Source: Microbacterium flavescens
Lineage (GTDB): Bacteria; Actinomycetota; Actinomycetes; Actinomycetales; Microbacteriaceae
Assembly (NCBI RefSeq): GCF_018588945.1
Contig: NZ_JAFIWA010000004.1
Span: 186,001 to 250,000, forward strand
Direction of reading: 5' to 3'
Length of the DNA stretch: 64,000 nt
The notes under the pieces are model-generated. The model saw nothing but the letters and a program-made list of their open reading frames with translations. It was not told where the DNA came from and did no database searches. The position numbers were made by a program, and so were the translations under genes. This document shows, piece after piece, positions 16,487 through 25,564 of the stretch. Within the stretch, counting starts at the first letter, position 1. Every line of letters starts with the position of its first letter.

Positions 16487-17170
16487 TCAGACGGAGTGGG
16501 CGAGGGTCTGCAGCAGCACGACCACAAGGCCGAGGGTGACGAGGATCGTGAGGGCGAGCAGCTGCTTCCACAGGTCGAGGCGTGAGCGCCGCACCGCGAA
16601 CCATCCGATGACCGCGAGGGTGACGATGTAGACGACCAGGGCGGCGCGCAGGGCGACCGGCAGCGACAGCACGCCGAGCCAGGCGAGGGCCAGGAGGATC
16701 ATCGGCGTGACGAGGGTGCCCAGCGCGCCACCGGCGATCCGCCACTGCACCGCGAGATCGGCGTGTCCGGGGAAGTCGCGCTGCACGGCGAGATGCGAGA
16801 TGACGGCCGAGACGAAGCCCGCAGCCGTGATGCCGACGACGCCGAGCAGCAGGGCGAGCGCCGCATGGCCGGCGTCGTGCGCGTCGTTCGCGGTGACGAC
16901 GAGGACGATCGCGAGGCCCGTGAACGTCGCGTAGACGCGCTCCTTGAAGTACTCGACGAACTCCGGGGCATCGTCGCCGAGGCGTTTGCGTGCTCGGGCG
17001 GTGCGACCGCGCGTGCGAGGGGCCGGCGCCTGGTGGTGCGCTGCTCTGTGCCGCGGGCCTTCGACATGGTGCGGGCCTTCGGCATCGGGCGCTGCGGGCT
17101 CGTGCGGCGGCTCGGCATCGGGCGACGCGTCGCCTGTCGGCCCGGTGCCTGGCGGTGTGGCGTCGTCCAT
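16487..17170 (-). CDS. Membrane protein of unknown function
   Basis: 227 residues. A hydrophilic, Pro/His/Asp/Glu-rich N-terminal tail of about 60 residues is followed by five or so membrane segments (FTGLAIVLVVTAN, AALALLLGVVGITAAGFVSAVISHLA, GTLVTPMILLALAWLGVLSL, AALVVYIVTLAVIGWFAV, LLALTILVTLGLVVVLLQTLA). I do not recognise a catalytic motif. The ATG at 17170 is preceded by GGAGGATCG. It ends 25 bases before the distal HAIR site and reads toward dnaK, so some read-through is possible. Confidence 0.85.
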   Translation of the reverse strand: MDDATPPGTGPTGDASPDAEPPHEPAAPDAEGPHHVEGPRHRAAHHQAPAPRTRGRTARARKRLGDDAPEFVEYFKERVYATFTGLAIVLVVTANDAHDAGHAALALLLGVVGITAAGFVSAVISHLAVQRDFPGHADLAVQWRIAGGALGTLVTPMILLALAWLGVLSLPVALRAALVVYIVTLAVIGWFAVRRSRLDLWKQLLALTILVTLGLVVVLLQTLAHSV

Positions 17171-17290
17171 CGATCCTCCGTCGGAGTTAGCGATGCGGCG
17201 AGCCTAGCGCCGGGGCAGACCCGATGTCCGGGCGGCGGAAGGGGCGGCATCCCTCCCCCACTCCTTCGTACGATCCGCGAGGATGTTCCC

Positions 17291-17875
17291 ATGCCGCTCC
17301 CCTACGACCTGCAGCCCCTCCGCGGCGAGCGGGTTACCCTCGACGCGCTTCGCCCGGACGACTTCGCCGACCTCTACGCCATGCAGTCCGATCCGGAGGT
17401 GTGCCGGTACCTGCTGTACGCGCCGCGGTCGCGTGAGGACGTGGAGCGCGTGCTGGAACGGGACGCCGCGGCCACCCGTCTCGAGAAGGCGGGCGACTAT
17501 CTGCAGCCGGCGATCCGGGACGAGCGGGGCGCGTTCCTCGGAACCATGTACCTCGAACTGCACAGCGTCGAGCCGGACCGTACCGCTGAGATCGGCTGGA
17601 TCCTCGCGCCGCATGCGCAGGGGCGGGGATATGGCTCGGAAGCCGCGGGTCTGCTGCTCGACCTGACTTTCGGTGAACTCGGCCTGCATCGCGTCTGCGC
17701 CGAGCTCGATCCGCGGAATGACGCGTCGGTTCGGCTCTGCGAGCGCCTCGGCATGCGGCACGAGGGTCACTTCGTCGAGCACATGTGGCTCAAGGGCGAG
17801 TGGACCGACACCGGGCACTACGCGATCCTGGAGCGCGAGTGGTCAGAGCAGAGCGAGCGCGGGCGCAGCACATAG
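17291..17875 (+). CDS. GNAT-family N-acetyltransferase (RimJ/RimL-like)
   Basis: 194 residues. It begins with the RimJ/L pattern PLRGERVTLDALRPDDFADLYAM. The acetyl-CoA-binding motif A follows as EIGWILAPHAQGRGYGSEAAGLLLDLTF (Gln/Arg-x-x-Gly-x-Gly/Ala), and the protein ends LGLHRVCAELDPRNDASVRLCERLGMRHEGHF. These enzymes acetylate amino groups of proteins or small molecules in the cytoplasm; the substrate is not predictable. The ATG at 17291 lies at the family N-terminus, and longer extensions would run back through the divergent neighbour. Single gene. Confidence 0.9.
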   Translation: MPLPYDLQPLRGERVTLDALRPDDFADLYAMQSDPEVCRYLLYAPRSREDVERVLERDAAATRLEKAGDYLQPAIRDERGAFLGTMYLELHSVEPDRTAEIGWILAPHAQGRGYGSEAAGLLLDLTFGELGLHRVCAELDPRNDASVRLCERLGMRHEGHFVEHMWLKGEWTDTGHYAILEREWSEQSERGRST

Positions 17876-17923
17876 CCGGGGAACATCGAGCGCGAGTGGC
17901 AGGGGCAGAGCCGGGGGGCGGGA

Positions 17924-19225
17924 TCAACGCCTGAGGCGGGTGAGCGCAGGCTCGCGGTCTTCTCGAGGACCGCTGGTGTGCTCATGACCTGACGGACTCG
18001 TCCACACCAGGAGTTCGTCTTCGAATCGCGCCCACCATCGGGTGTGGTGTTTGAGCCGATGATGCGTGCGGCACAGGTGCGAGAGGTTGTCGTGATCCGT
18101 GCATCCGCCCTCGGCCCAGTCGTGATTGTGGTCGACGTCGCACGTGGAGGCGTGACGGTCGCAGCCGGGGAACCGACACGTGCCGTCGCGGTCCTCGAGC
18201 CACGCGCGCAGCGCCGCCGGGACGCGGTACGTCTGACGGTCGAAGCAGAGCCGCACCCCGGTGACCGGGTGCGTGAGCACGCGACGCCACGAGTCGGCGC
18301 CGGCGGCCAGCGTCTTTGCGACTTCGAGCGGGATGGGGCCGTAGCCGTCGATCACCGCGGGCTCGTCGCTCTGACCGAGCAGTGTCAACGCAGGCACGGT
18401 GAGCGTCACCGCGACGCGGACCGGACGCAGGGACGCTGAGGGGTCGGCACTGTCGGCGAGGCCGACTGGCCTCCCCGACCGCAGGACGGCGTCGACGAGC
18501 GCATCGAACCTCAACTGCGAGAGAAGACGCGGGTCGCCCGCGTCGCGCTCGTCCATGCCCGTGCCGGTGAGGAGAGTGTGGACGAGCTGCACCTGCATCA
18601 CGGGGCCATACGCCATCAGCCACGCCATGCCGTCGCGGGCCGGCTGGATCACCACGTCGCGCGAGCGGGTGGCACGCTCGGCGCGCTCGTCGATCGTCTC
18701 GGGGTCGAGGTGCTCGCGAACGCGGCGGCAGCGATGCGCGAAGCGGTGCGCCGTCACGTCGAGCCGGCCGGACAGCACGGCCTGCTCGAACGCGCCGCGG
18801 TCGAGCGGGTGGAACAGCTGCGCGTCTTCGACCAGCGCCTTCGCGTGCCGGTAAGAGATGTCGCCCGTGCGCAGCGCCTCGGTTGTGGCTGGGAGGTCGG
18901 CGCGGAGCACGCGCGCCTCGTCGATCAGATCAGCCGCAGAACGTTCGCTCATGCGAAGCACGCAGGCGACTTCGGCGCGGGTGGATCGTGCGACCCACTC
19001 CGAGGCATCCGTCGCTCGACCTCTCTGCCCGGACGCGCCCTTTTCGCCGCCGGACTCGCGACCGCTCACCACGATCCGCTCCTCGTGCGCCTCGTTCGCG
19101 CGGCGGAGGGCGTCGATCAGCACGGTGCGCTCGGCCTCGAGTGCAGCTTGCGCGCGGCGCACCCGGTCGAGCTCGCCGACGATGAGAGCGGCATCGTCGC
19201 AGTGGAGGGCGTCGGTGCTGCACAT
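17924..19225 (-). CDS. DUF222 domain protein with C-terminal HNH endonuclease motif
   Basis: 433 residues. The N-terminal about 270 residues are the helical DUF222 domain (13E12-repeat family), with SERSAADLIDEARVL and GDISYRHAKALVEDAQ. The C-terminus holds an HNH nuclease motif, CRFPGCDRHASTCDVDHNHDW, followed by NLSHLCRTHHRLKH; the cysteines and histidines suit a zinc-bound HNH fold. Such genes are multicopy in many actinobacteria, are linked to mobile DNA, and have no settled role. The ATG at 19225 gives the standard N-terminus. Confidence 0.9.
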   Translation of the reverse strand: MCSTDALHCDDAALIVGELDRVRRAQAALEAERTVLIDALRRANEAHEERIVVSGRESGGEKGASGQRGRATDASEWVARSTRAEVACVLRMSERSAADLIDEARVLRADLPATTEALRTGDISYRHAKALVEDAQLFHPLDRGAFEQAVLSGRLDVTAHRFAHRCRRVREHLDPETIDERAERATRSRDVVIQPARDGMAWLMAYGPVMQVQLVHTLLTGTGMDERDAGDPRLLSQLRFDALVDAVLRSGRPVGLADSADPSASLRPVRVAVTLTVPALTLLGQSDEPAVIDGYGPIPLEVAKTLAAGADSWRRVLTHPVTGVRLCFDRQTYRVPAALRAWLEDRDGTCRFPGCDRHASTCDVDHNHDWAEGGCTDHDNLSHLCRTHHRLKHHTRWWARFEDELLVWTSPSGHEHTSGPREDREPALTRLRR

Positions 19226-19268
19226 GCTCCGACTTTAGAACATACCTACGACATTAGATGCGGCAGTA

Positions 19269-21530
19269 CTACCAGTCGCACGTGCGGAGGGTTGCCACCC
19301 CCGACCCCAACACCCCAGTTCCGCCGAGCAGCGTCAGCCGAGCGATCTGCCGCCAGCGCAACTCATCGAGCGTCCATGCTCGCAGGCAGTGCTGCGCGCT
19401 GAGATAGAGGGGTGCGCCCTGGGCGGCGGCCAACGGAGCGCCCGCGAGTGCATCGGCGAATCCGCTGGAGCTCGCGACGAACGCGTAGTCGACGCTGCCG
19501 AAGATCGCCTCGTTGATCACCACCGCCGTCGCGATCCGGTCGGCGGATCCGAGACGCTTCACATTCCCCGCGCCCAGCAGTGAACGAAGGGCGGACTCGA
19601 GGTCGCTGCCGACCGCGCCCTTCCCTCCCGCGATGTAGATCTTCGTGATCTCCAGCTTTGCGATCGTCTGCCTGGTCATCGCGGTGAGTTCCCTGCTGCC
19701 GTCGACGAGCAGAACGGGCGCGTCGAGATGACCAGCTGCCGGTCCGGCCGCCAGCGCATCGGGGTACGTGGCTCCCGTCGCGATGATCGCGTAGCGACTG
19801 CCGTCGTCACCGAACGCGTCACGAACGATCAGATCGCCGGTTTCGTAGCGCGAGGATCCGCCCAGCCGCACGACGGCTGCGTCCGTCGGCACGATCTTCC
19901 TGACAGCGCTGCGGACGGCGTCGGAGATCGCGCCCCTACCGCCTGCGATGACCACACGGTGTGGGCGGAGCCGCTTCAGCTCCTTCGCGACAGCATCGGG
20001 GAGCGTGCGCTGCGCAACCGGCAGGAGCACACCGCCTGCCCGCATCGCGGCAGGACCCGCCGCGAGTGCATCGGGGAAGTCGTAGGCGTTCGTGAGATAC
20101 ACGACCGATGCACGCTCGCCGTCGCGGACGACCCGGCGCGAGATCGCGACCGCGGTCGCGAATCGGTCGGCGCCGGCGATCCGGTCGACGTCGAACGAGG
20201 ACTTCGGGAACACGATCTTGCCGAGGTCCCGATCTTCGCCGGGGGCGAGGACGACGTCGGTGGCATCCTCGAAGAACCGGCCCCCCTTGAAGTACGTGGA
20301 CCCGACATAGGGGGACATGCCGGGCGTGAGCTTGAAGCGGTAGGTGCCGGGGCGAAGGTGCGCTTCGAACTCGCCGTCACCGTGCGTCACCGTCTCACCC
20401 TGCGGGTCCGCGACCAGGTCGTAGCGGCCTGAGTCGTTCTTGCGCCAGACGGTGAGCCGGCCACCCGAGTCAGGGTAGAACTCCCCTCCGGCGTACACGC
20501 CGATCACTCCGCTGACGTGCGCGTGCGCGTCGACCACGACGTCGATACCCGCCACGGTCTGGTTCTTCGCGAGGACGATCTCGGTGGCGCTTTCGAGGTC
20601 CTTGCCGCCCCAGAAGCCCGTCGACACACCACTATGTCTGAACGCCAGCTTGTATCGTCCTGCGCCGAGGCAGTCGAAGAGGAAGGCCCCGCTCGCCCCG
20701 CCGAGGCATGTCGCCGGCTGCTTCACCCAGCTGCTCTGCGACGCCGACCATTTGTACAGGACGGCCGATCCTTCGCGCATCGGCACCACACCTGCGGTCG
20801 TCCGCAGGGACCATTTGCCCGAGATCGAGGCGCGGGCTGCCTGGAGCTCGACGTCCTTCGTGGTCGACGGGGCACCTACGACCACGTCAGCGGCTGTCGT
20901 AGGTGCGTGCGCGCCTGTGGTGTCCGTCACGGCGAGGTCGTAAGTGCCCGGAATAACTGCGAAGGCATAGGTGTCCGAGAGCCGCACATCCGTCGTCAGC
21001 CGCGGGAGCCACGCGTCGAGCTCCGGATCTCCGGACGTGATGCCCACCTTGATGCTGCTGCCGTAGACCGGGTATGCGAGCTGGCGGCCCGTCACCGTGC
21101 CATGGATCGAGACCAAGCTGGAGAGCCGCGCCTCCAGCTCGACCACACCGCCGTCGCTGACCTCGATGAACGCGCGCTCCGCCGCCCTGCGGGTGTCGCC
21201 CCACCACTCGCCGGCGCGCCCCGTGTCCCACCCCTGGAGCGGTTCGAACTTCACCGCATACCGGCCGACCGGGACTCCGGTGATCTCGAACGCACCCATC
21301 TCCATCGACTGGAGCTCTGTCGTGATGGTCGGCGTCGCGAGCTCGTCCCCCGCGAAGAGGGACACCCGGATCTTCGTCTCATCGCGGACCAGCAACCCGC
21401 CGGCTTCGTCCTGCAGCACGCCGCGGACGGTGCCGGTGGGCTCGGCAGCCTCAGCCGCAACCGCCGTGCCGAGGATGAGGCCGGCGGCGGCGAGCGCGGC
21501 GAGGACGGGTCGAAGGCGGACGCGCGGCAT
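19269..21530 (-). CDS. Secreted cell-surface protein with CWB2 repeats and prealbumin-like domains
   Basis: 753 residues. A signal peptide ends at about EAAEA (residue 31). Residues 35-440 contain several transthyretin/prealbumin-like beta modules (GAFEITGVPVGRYAVKFEP, GDGEFEAHLRPGTYRFKLTP). The last 300 residues are three CWB2 cell-wall-binding repeats, beginning DRIAGADRFATAVAISR, RLGGSSRYETGDLIVRDAF and RLGSADRIATAVVINEAIF, each with a YPDALAAGPAA-type motif. CWB2 repeats bind secondary wall polymers, so the protein should decorate the envelope. The ATG at 21530 begins the leader. Probably monocistronic. Confidence 0.88.
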   Translation of the reverse strand: MPRVRLRPVLAALAAAGLILGTAVAAEAAEPTGTVRGVLQDEAGGLLVRDETKIRVSLFAGDELATPTITTELQSMEMGAFEITGVPVGRYAVKFEPLQGWDTGRAGEWWGDTRRAAERAFIEVSDGGVVELEARLSSLVSIHGTVTGRQLAYPVYGSSIKVGITSGDPELDAWLPRLTTDVRLSDTYAFAVIPGTYDLAVTDTTGAHAPTTAADVVVGAPSTTKDVELQAARASISGKWSLRTTAGVVPMREGSAVLYKWSASQSSWVKQPATCLGGASGAFLFDCLGAGRYKLAFRHSGVSTGFWGGKDLESATEIVLAKNQTVAGIDVVVDAHAHVSGVIGVYAGGEFYPDSGGRLTVWRKNDSGRYDLVADPQGETVTHGDGEFEAHLRPGTYRFKLTPGMSPYVGSTYFKGGRFFEDATDVVLAPGEDRDLGKIVFPKSSFDVDRIAGADRFATAVAISRRVVRDGERASVVYLTNAYDFPDALAAGPAAMRAGGVLLPVAQRTLPDAVAKELKRLRPHRVVIAGGRGAISDAVRSAVRKIVPTDAAVVRLGGSSRYETGDLIVRDAFGDDGSRYAIIATGATYPDALAAGPAAGHLDAPVLLVDGSRELTAMTRQTIAKLEITKIYIAGGKGAVGSDLESALRSLLGAGNVKRLGSADRIATAVVINEAIFGSVDYAFVASSSGFADALAGAPLAAAQGAPLYLSAQHCLRAWTLDELRWRQIARLTLLGGTGVLGSGVATLRTCDW

Positions 21531-21657
21531 GGAGCTCGTTTCGGAACGGTGGTGGCACGCGTACCGGCACCTGGCCCCGCGCGAAATCGGTAAACGATAG
21601 CAAAGGGAACGACGGCCTCCTGACAAGCCGCCGGCCGCCTGGGGACAGGCTGCGCCC

Positions 21658-23235
21658 CTACCCCAGCAGCGTCTCCGCCGACGACGCCTCGGGGTCGGGC
21701 AGCCGCCGCATGCGGAACCCGTTCAGCACGCCGATTCCCGCAGCGAGGATCGGGATCAGCAGAGCCACCTGCAGGGCGATGTGACGCGCCTCGGTGTTGA
21801 TGCGGATCACCTCGGCTGCGGCATCCGGCGGCTCATCCATGAGCAGTTCGGCGAGCCCTGTGTTCGACATGAGCTGCGCGTCGTCCTCGAGCACGGTCGA
21901 CACCTGCTGCTGCTGTTCGGAGGTGAGCACCGGACTCGCGTCGGCCAGCGCCGTGAACGACGTGGCGAGTGTGGCGAGCATGATGGCTCCGGCGAACGCC
22001 AGCCCGAACGACAGCCCGAACGAGCCGGCCGCCGAGTTGACGCCCGCGGCCTCGCTCACACGCTCGTCGGAGATCGGCGACAGCGTGTAGTTGTTCAGCT
22101 GCGAGACGAGCAGGCCGAGGCCCGAGCCGGCGACGAGCAGCGGGATCGCGAGCGTCCAGCCCGAGTCGGCGATCGGCACGAGGGGCACGATCGCGACGAG
22201 ACCGATGAGCGCCAGGGCGAACCCGGTGAGGATGAGGTTGGCGGGTCGGCCCTTCGCCTTGCGGCCGGCCCAGATCGCCACCGCGAACATGCTCAGCGAC
22301 AGGGGCGCGATGGACAGGCCGGCCTGCAGCGCGTTGTACTCGAGCACCATCTGCAGGTACAGCGGCAGCACGATCATCGTGCCGCCCAGCGCGATCTGCT
22401 GCAGCAGCTGCCCGCTCACCCCGGTGCGGAACGGCTTCGACGAGAACAGCACCGGATCGAGCAGGACGGGCTTGCCTCTCTTCTTGCGCGAATTGAGCCA
22501 CCACGCGAGCCCGCCGAGCGCCACGAGTCCGAGGCCGATGATCAGCCCGACGTAGCCGCCGCCCTCCTGCCACACCAGGATGCCGAGCACGACACCACCC
22601 ATGCCGATGACCGACAGGCCGGCGCCGACGAGGTCGATGGAACGGTCCCCGGTGTACTTCACGTCCTTGACGAGCCCGAGGCCGAGCAGCACCACCGCGA
22701 TGATGACGGCCTCCAGCGCGAACGCGACGCGGTACGACCAGAAGGTCGTGATGAATCCGCCGAGCAGCGGTCCGACCGCCGCCGCGATCGCCGCGGAGGC
22801 GCCCACCAGGGCGTACACGCGCTTCTGGTGGTCGCCGGCGAAGTTGCCGTGGATGAGCGACTGCATCGCCGGGAGGAGAAGGGATGCTCCGATCCCGCCG
22901 ATCACCGCCCAGAAGATGATCACGGCGGTCAGGCTCTGCGCGAACGTCATCGCCACGGCCCCGACCGCATACCCCAGAAGTCCCAGGGTGTAGGCGAGCT
23001 TGCGGCCGATGAGATCGCCGGTCTTGCCGCCGATCAGGATGAACGCCGCCGAGACGAGTGCCTCAAGGGCGATCGCACCCTGCACGCCGCTCGCCGTCGT
23101 GCCGAGCTCCTTCACGACGGCGGAGATCGACACGTTCATGATCGATGTGTCGACGACCAGCACGAACATCGCCATCGCGAGGAGGATCGCCAGCCGGCCG
23201 TTGAAGGCCGGTGCCGGCGCGGGTGCTGCGGACAT
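21658..23235 (-). CDS. MFS multidrug transporter, DHA2 (EmrB/QacA) type
   Basis: 525 residues with about 14 membrane segments. DHA2 motifs include FVLVVDTSIMNVSISAVVKELG in the first segment, GGKTGDLIGRKLAYTLGLLGYAVG (motif A), and the motif C-like ALVGASAAIAAAVGPLLGGF. Such transporters export drugs or metabolites by proton antiport. It is divergent from the MFS gene at 23394. An ATG at 23235 matches the family N-terminus. Substrate unknown. Confidence 0.92.
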   Translation of the reverse strand: MSAAPAPAPAFNGRLAILLAMAMFVLVVDTSIMNVSISAVVKELGTTASGVQGAIALEALVSAAFILIGGKTGDLIGRKLAYTLGLLGYAVGAVAMTFAQSLTAVIIFWAVIGGIGASLLLPAMQSLIHGNFAGDHQKRVYALVGASAAIAAAVGPLLGGFITTFWSYRVAFALEAVIIAVVLLGLGLVKDVKYTGDRSIDLVGAGLSVIGMGGVVLGILVWQEGGGYVGLIIGLGLVALGGLAWWLNSRKKRGKPVLLDPVLFSSKPFRTGVSGQLLQQIALGGTMIVLPLYLQMVLEYNALQAGLSIAPLSLSMFAVAIWAGRKAKGRPANLILTGFALALIGLVAIVPLVPIADSGWTLAIPLLVAGSGLGLLVSQLNNYTLSPISDERVSEAAGVNSAAGSFGLSFGLAFAGAIMLATLATSFTALADASPVLTSEQQQQVSTVLEDDAQLMSNTGLAELLMDEPPDAAAEVIRINTEARHIALQVALLIPILAAGIGVLNGFRMRRLPDPEASSAETLLG

Positions 23236-23393
23236 GTGCGAAGCAAACCACAGCGGGTCGCGGGCAACCAGACCTGCAGGCAGGGATCACCCGGGTGAAC
23301 ATCGCGTCGCGCGGCGACGGGTACTCTGGCCAGGCGTCGCGATGAGGCGACGCGCCCGCCGGCGCCATCCGCCGTTCACCGAAGGGTCCTAGC

Positions 23394-24896
23394 GTGACGG
23401 ACATGAGCGCGCCCGAGCCTCCCGAAGAGCCGTACTTCCGCACCCCCGCGCCACCCGCGACAGCCAACACCGGTGCGATCCGGCCATTCGCGGACGTCTT
23501 CCAGGAAGTGGGGTCCGAAGCCCCGGTCCCGCGCAAGCGCGTGTTCTCATGGGCGCTGTGGGACTGGGCGACCCAGCCCTTCAATTCGGTGCTGCTGACC
23601 TTCGTCTGGGTGCCGAGCTTCCTCGTCTCGCCGTTCTTCCTCGACCCTGCCGTCGCCGCCTCCGGCATCGTGGACGGGGAGGAGATCGACTGCGACACCA
23701 CCGCGAACGCGCTGACGGAGTTCTGCCGCGCACTGGGCGGGCTCGATGCGAACCTCGGCTGGGGCATCATGCTCGCCGGTGTCCTCATCGCCCTCCTCGC
23801 GCCCGTGCTCGGTCAGCGCGCGGACGCGACCGGGCGTCGCAAGCTCATGCTCGGGATCTTCACCGGGCTGCTCATCCTCAGCCAGCTCGCGATGGCCTTC
23901 ATCCCGGGCACACCGTCGCTCTTCTGGTTCGGGGTCGCGATGATCGCGTTCGGAAGCGTCGTGGGCGAGATCGCGGGCGCGAACTACAACGCCCTGCTCG
24001 TCTCCGTGTCGACTCCGAAGACCGTCGGCCGCGTCTCCGGGCTGGGCTGGGGATTCGGCTACATCGGCGGGATCGTCGCGCTCGTGATCGTCGTGGGCCT
24101 CATCCTGGGCGGCGTCCTCGACGGCACGCAGGCGATCACGTTCCAGCTGATCGCTGCGGGGGCGACCGTGTGGACCGTCCTGTTCTCCATCCCGATCTTC
24201 CGGAACGTCCCGGAGCCGCCTGCGTCACGCGGCTCCAGGCGGGTCGGGTTCTTCGCCGGCTATGTCGAACTCGTCCGCTCCGTGGCGCGCTTGTGGCGCG
24301 AACACCGGCCGACGCTGTGGTTCCTTCTGGCCTCGGCGGTGTACCGCGACGGCCTCGCCGCCGTGTTCACCTTCGGCACCGTCATCGCCGCTCGCGTCTT
24401 CGGGTTCGGCTTCACCGATCTGGTCATCTTCGGCGTCGTCCTGAACCTGGTCGCCGGCATCTCGACGATCCTGGCCGGCCGCCTCGACGACCGATTCGGA
24501 CCGAAGACGGTCATCCTGATCGCGATCGGCGGGATCATCGCCTGCTGCCTCGTCGTCTTCATCGGCGCGGGCGCCGGCAAGGGGCTGTTCTGGGCCGCCG
24601 GCATCGTGCTGGCATCCCTCGTCGGCCCGGCGCAGGCGGCGTCGCGCTCCTTCCTCACCCGCGTGACCCCCGTCGGGCAGGAGGGTGAGATCTTCGGCCT
24701 CTACGCCACGACCGGCCGTGCCGCGAGCTGGATGGCACCGCTGCTGTGGGGGGCGTTCATCGCCGTCGCGGGAAACCAGACCCTGTACGGGATCCTCGGC
24801 ATCGCGCTGATCCTCGCGATCGGCTTCGTGCTCCTGCTGTTCGTCAAGGCCCCGCCGCTGCCGGTGCGCGCCGCGCAGGCGCCCCTCGGAGACTGA
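23394..24896 (+). CDS. MFS transporter, UMF1 family (Atg22-like)
   Basis: 500 residues. After a hydrophilic N-terminus of about 45 residues the protein reads VFSWALWDWATQPFNSVLLTFVW, the UMF1 hallmark, then 12 membrane segments including GEIAGANYNALLVSVSTPKTVGRVSGLGWGFGYIGG and GRLDDRFGPKTVILIAIGG. Yeast Atg22 exports amino acids from the vacuole; bacterial substrates are not established. The GTG at 23394 follows GAAGGG at good spacing; an ATG three codons later is the alternative. Confidence 0.9.
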   Translation: MTDMSAPEPPEEPYFRTPAPPATANTGAIRPFADVFQEVGSEAPVPRKRVFSWALWDWATQPFNSVLLTFVWVPSFLVSPFFLDPAVAASGIVDGEEIDCDTTANALTEFCRALGGLDANLGWGIMLAGVLIALLAPVLGQRADATGRRKLMLGIFTGLLILSQLAMAFIPGTPSLFWFGVAMIAFGSVVGEIAGANYNALLVSVSTPKTVGRVSGLGWGFGYIGGIVALVIVVGLILGGVLDGTQAITFQLIAAGATVWTVLFSIPIFRNVPEPPASRGSRRVGFFAGYVELVRSVARLWREHRPTLWFLLASAVYRDGLAAVFTFGTVIAARVFGFGFTDLVIFGVVLNLVAGISTILAGRLDDRFGPKTVILIAIGGIIACCLVVFIGAGAGKGLFWAAGIVLASLVGPAQAASRSFLTRVTPVGQEGEIFGLYATTGRAASWMAPLLWGAFIAVAGNQTLYGILGIALILAIGFVLLLFVKAPPLPVRAAQAPLGD

Positions 24897-24902
24897 ACCG
24901 GT

Positions 24903-25451
24903 TCAGCCCCAGGGCCACGCGTCGGCGAGCTTGGTGAGCAGCCGCGCGAGATCAGCGCGCTCGTCATCGGTGAAGCCGGCGAGCGCGGTGTCGATCGCCT
25001 CGCGCCGCTCGCCCCGGAATCCGCGCACGAGGGCGGCTCCGGCATCCGTCAACGCCACACGGGTGCGCCGCGCGTCGTCGGGATCGGCCTCGCGCCGCAC
25101 GAGCCCCAGCCCGAACGCCTGCTGCACGAGCCGCGATGCGCGCGGCTGATCGACTCCGACGGCGTCGGCGATCTCGCCGACCGAGAGAGGGTGGGATGCC
25201 GCGGCCAGCGCCTCGAGGAGTCGCATGCGCGCCGGGCCGCCGATGCGGGGACCGCCTCCCCACGGCGGTCCGCCGTGGCCGTGGTGCGCGCCGCCCCTGC
25301 CCCACGGCCCGCCGCCATGGTGGTGGTCGTGACCGGCGTGGCCGTGCGCGTCCGCACCGCCGTCCCACGGCGGGCGAGGCAGGCGCCGACCGCGCAGCTT
25401 CGACAGAGCGGCGGCGATTGCATCGGCGGGGTTGGCGGGCTCCTGGGGCAT
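24903..25451 (-). CDS. MarR-family regulator with histidine/glycine-rich N-terminal segment
   Basis: 182 residues. Residues 30-70 are rich in His, Gly and Trp (HGHAGHDHHHGGG, HHGHGGPPWGGGP), followed by a winged helix: MRLLEALAAASHPLSVGEIADAVGVDQPRASRLVQQAFGLGLV, then the wing RREADPDDARRTRVALTDAG. MarR proteins are dimeric DNA-binding repressors or activators. The His-rich tail suggests metal binding, which I infer rather than see. It is divergent from a second gene (25565) that also has a His-rich tail, across a palindrome-rich gap. Confidence 0.88.
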   Translation of the reverse strand: MPQEPANPADAIAAALSKLRGRRLPRPPWDGGADAHGHAGHDHHHGGGPWGRGGAHHGHGGPPWGGGPRIGGPARMRLLEALAAASHPLSVGEIADAVGVDQPRASRLVQQAFGLGLVRREADPDDARRTRVALTDAGAALVRGFRGERREAIDTALAGFTDDERADLARLLTKLADAWPWG

Positions 25452-25460
25452 GAGGTCAAT

Positions 25461-25527
25461 TTACATGTGACTTGACATACAAGCCAATCGCATGTCACAC
25501 TACATATACATGCACATAGACATGTAA
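25461..25527. promoter_or_regulatory. Palindromic operator region between divergent His-rich regulators
   Basis: An unusually AT-rich gap for this genome. TTACATGT (25461-25468) is mirrored by ACATGTAA (25520-25527). CTTG-N5-CAAG (25471-25483) and several ACATG/CATGT words lie between them. A consensus TTGACA (25472-25477) is present, but no well-spaced -10 follows; TACATA is 23 bases away. It is the likely binding region of the flanking MarR-type proteins. Confidence 0.6.
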
Positions 25528-25564
25528 TCGGGCGGTTCCTGACCGCCCCCGGAAAGGACTTCAC

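Noticed and set aside
19389..21593. Several rightward frames up to 358 codons inside the CWB2 gene
   Set aside because: They lie opposite a clear surface-protein gene with a signal peptide and repeats, and show no domain.
25472..25506. Standard sigma-70 promoter for the His-rich regulator
   Set aside because: TTGACA is present, but the nearest -10-like TACATA is 23 bases away, too far for a normal promoter.
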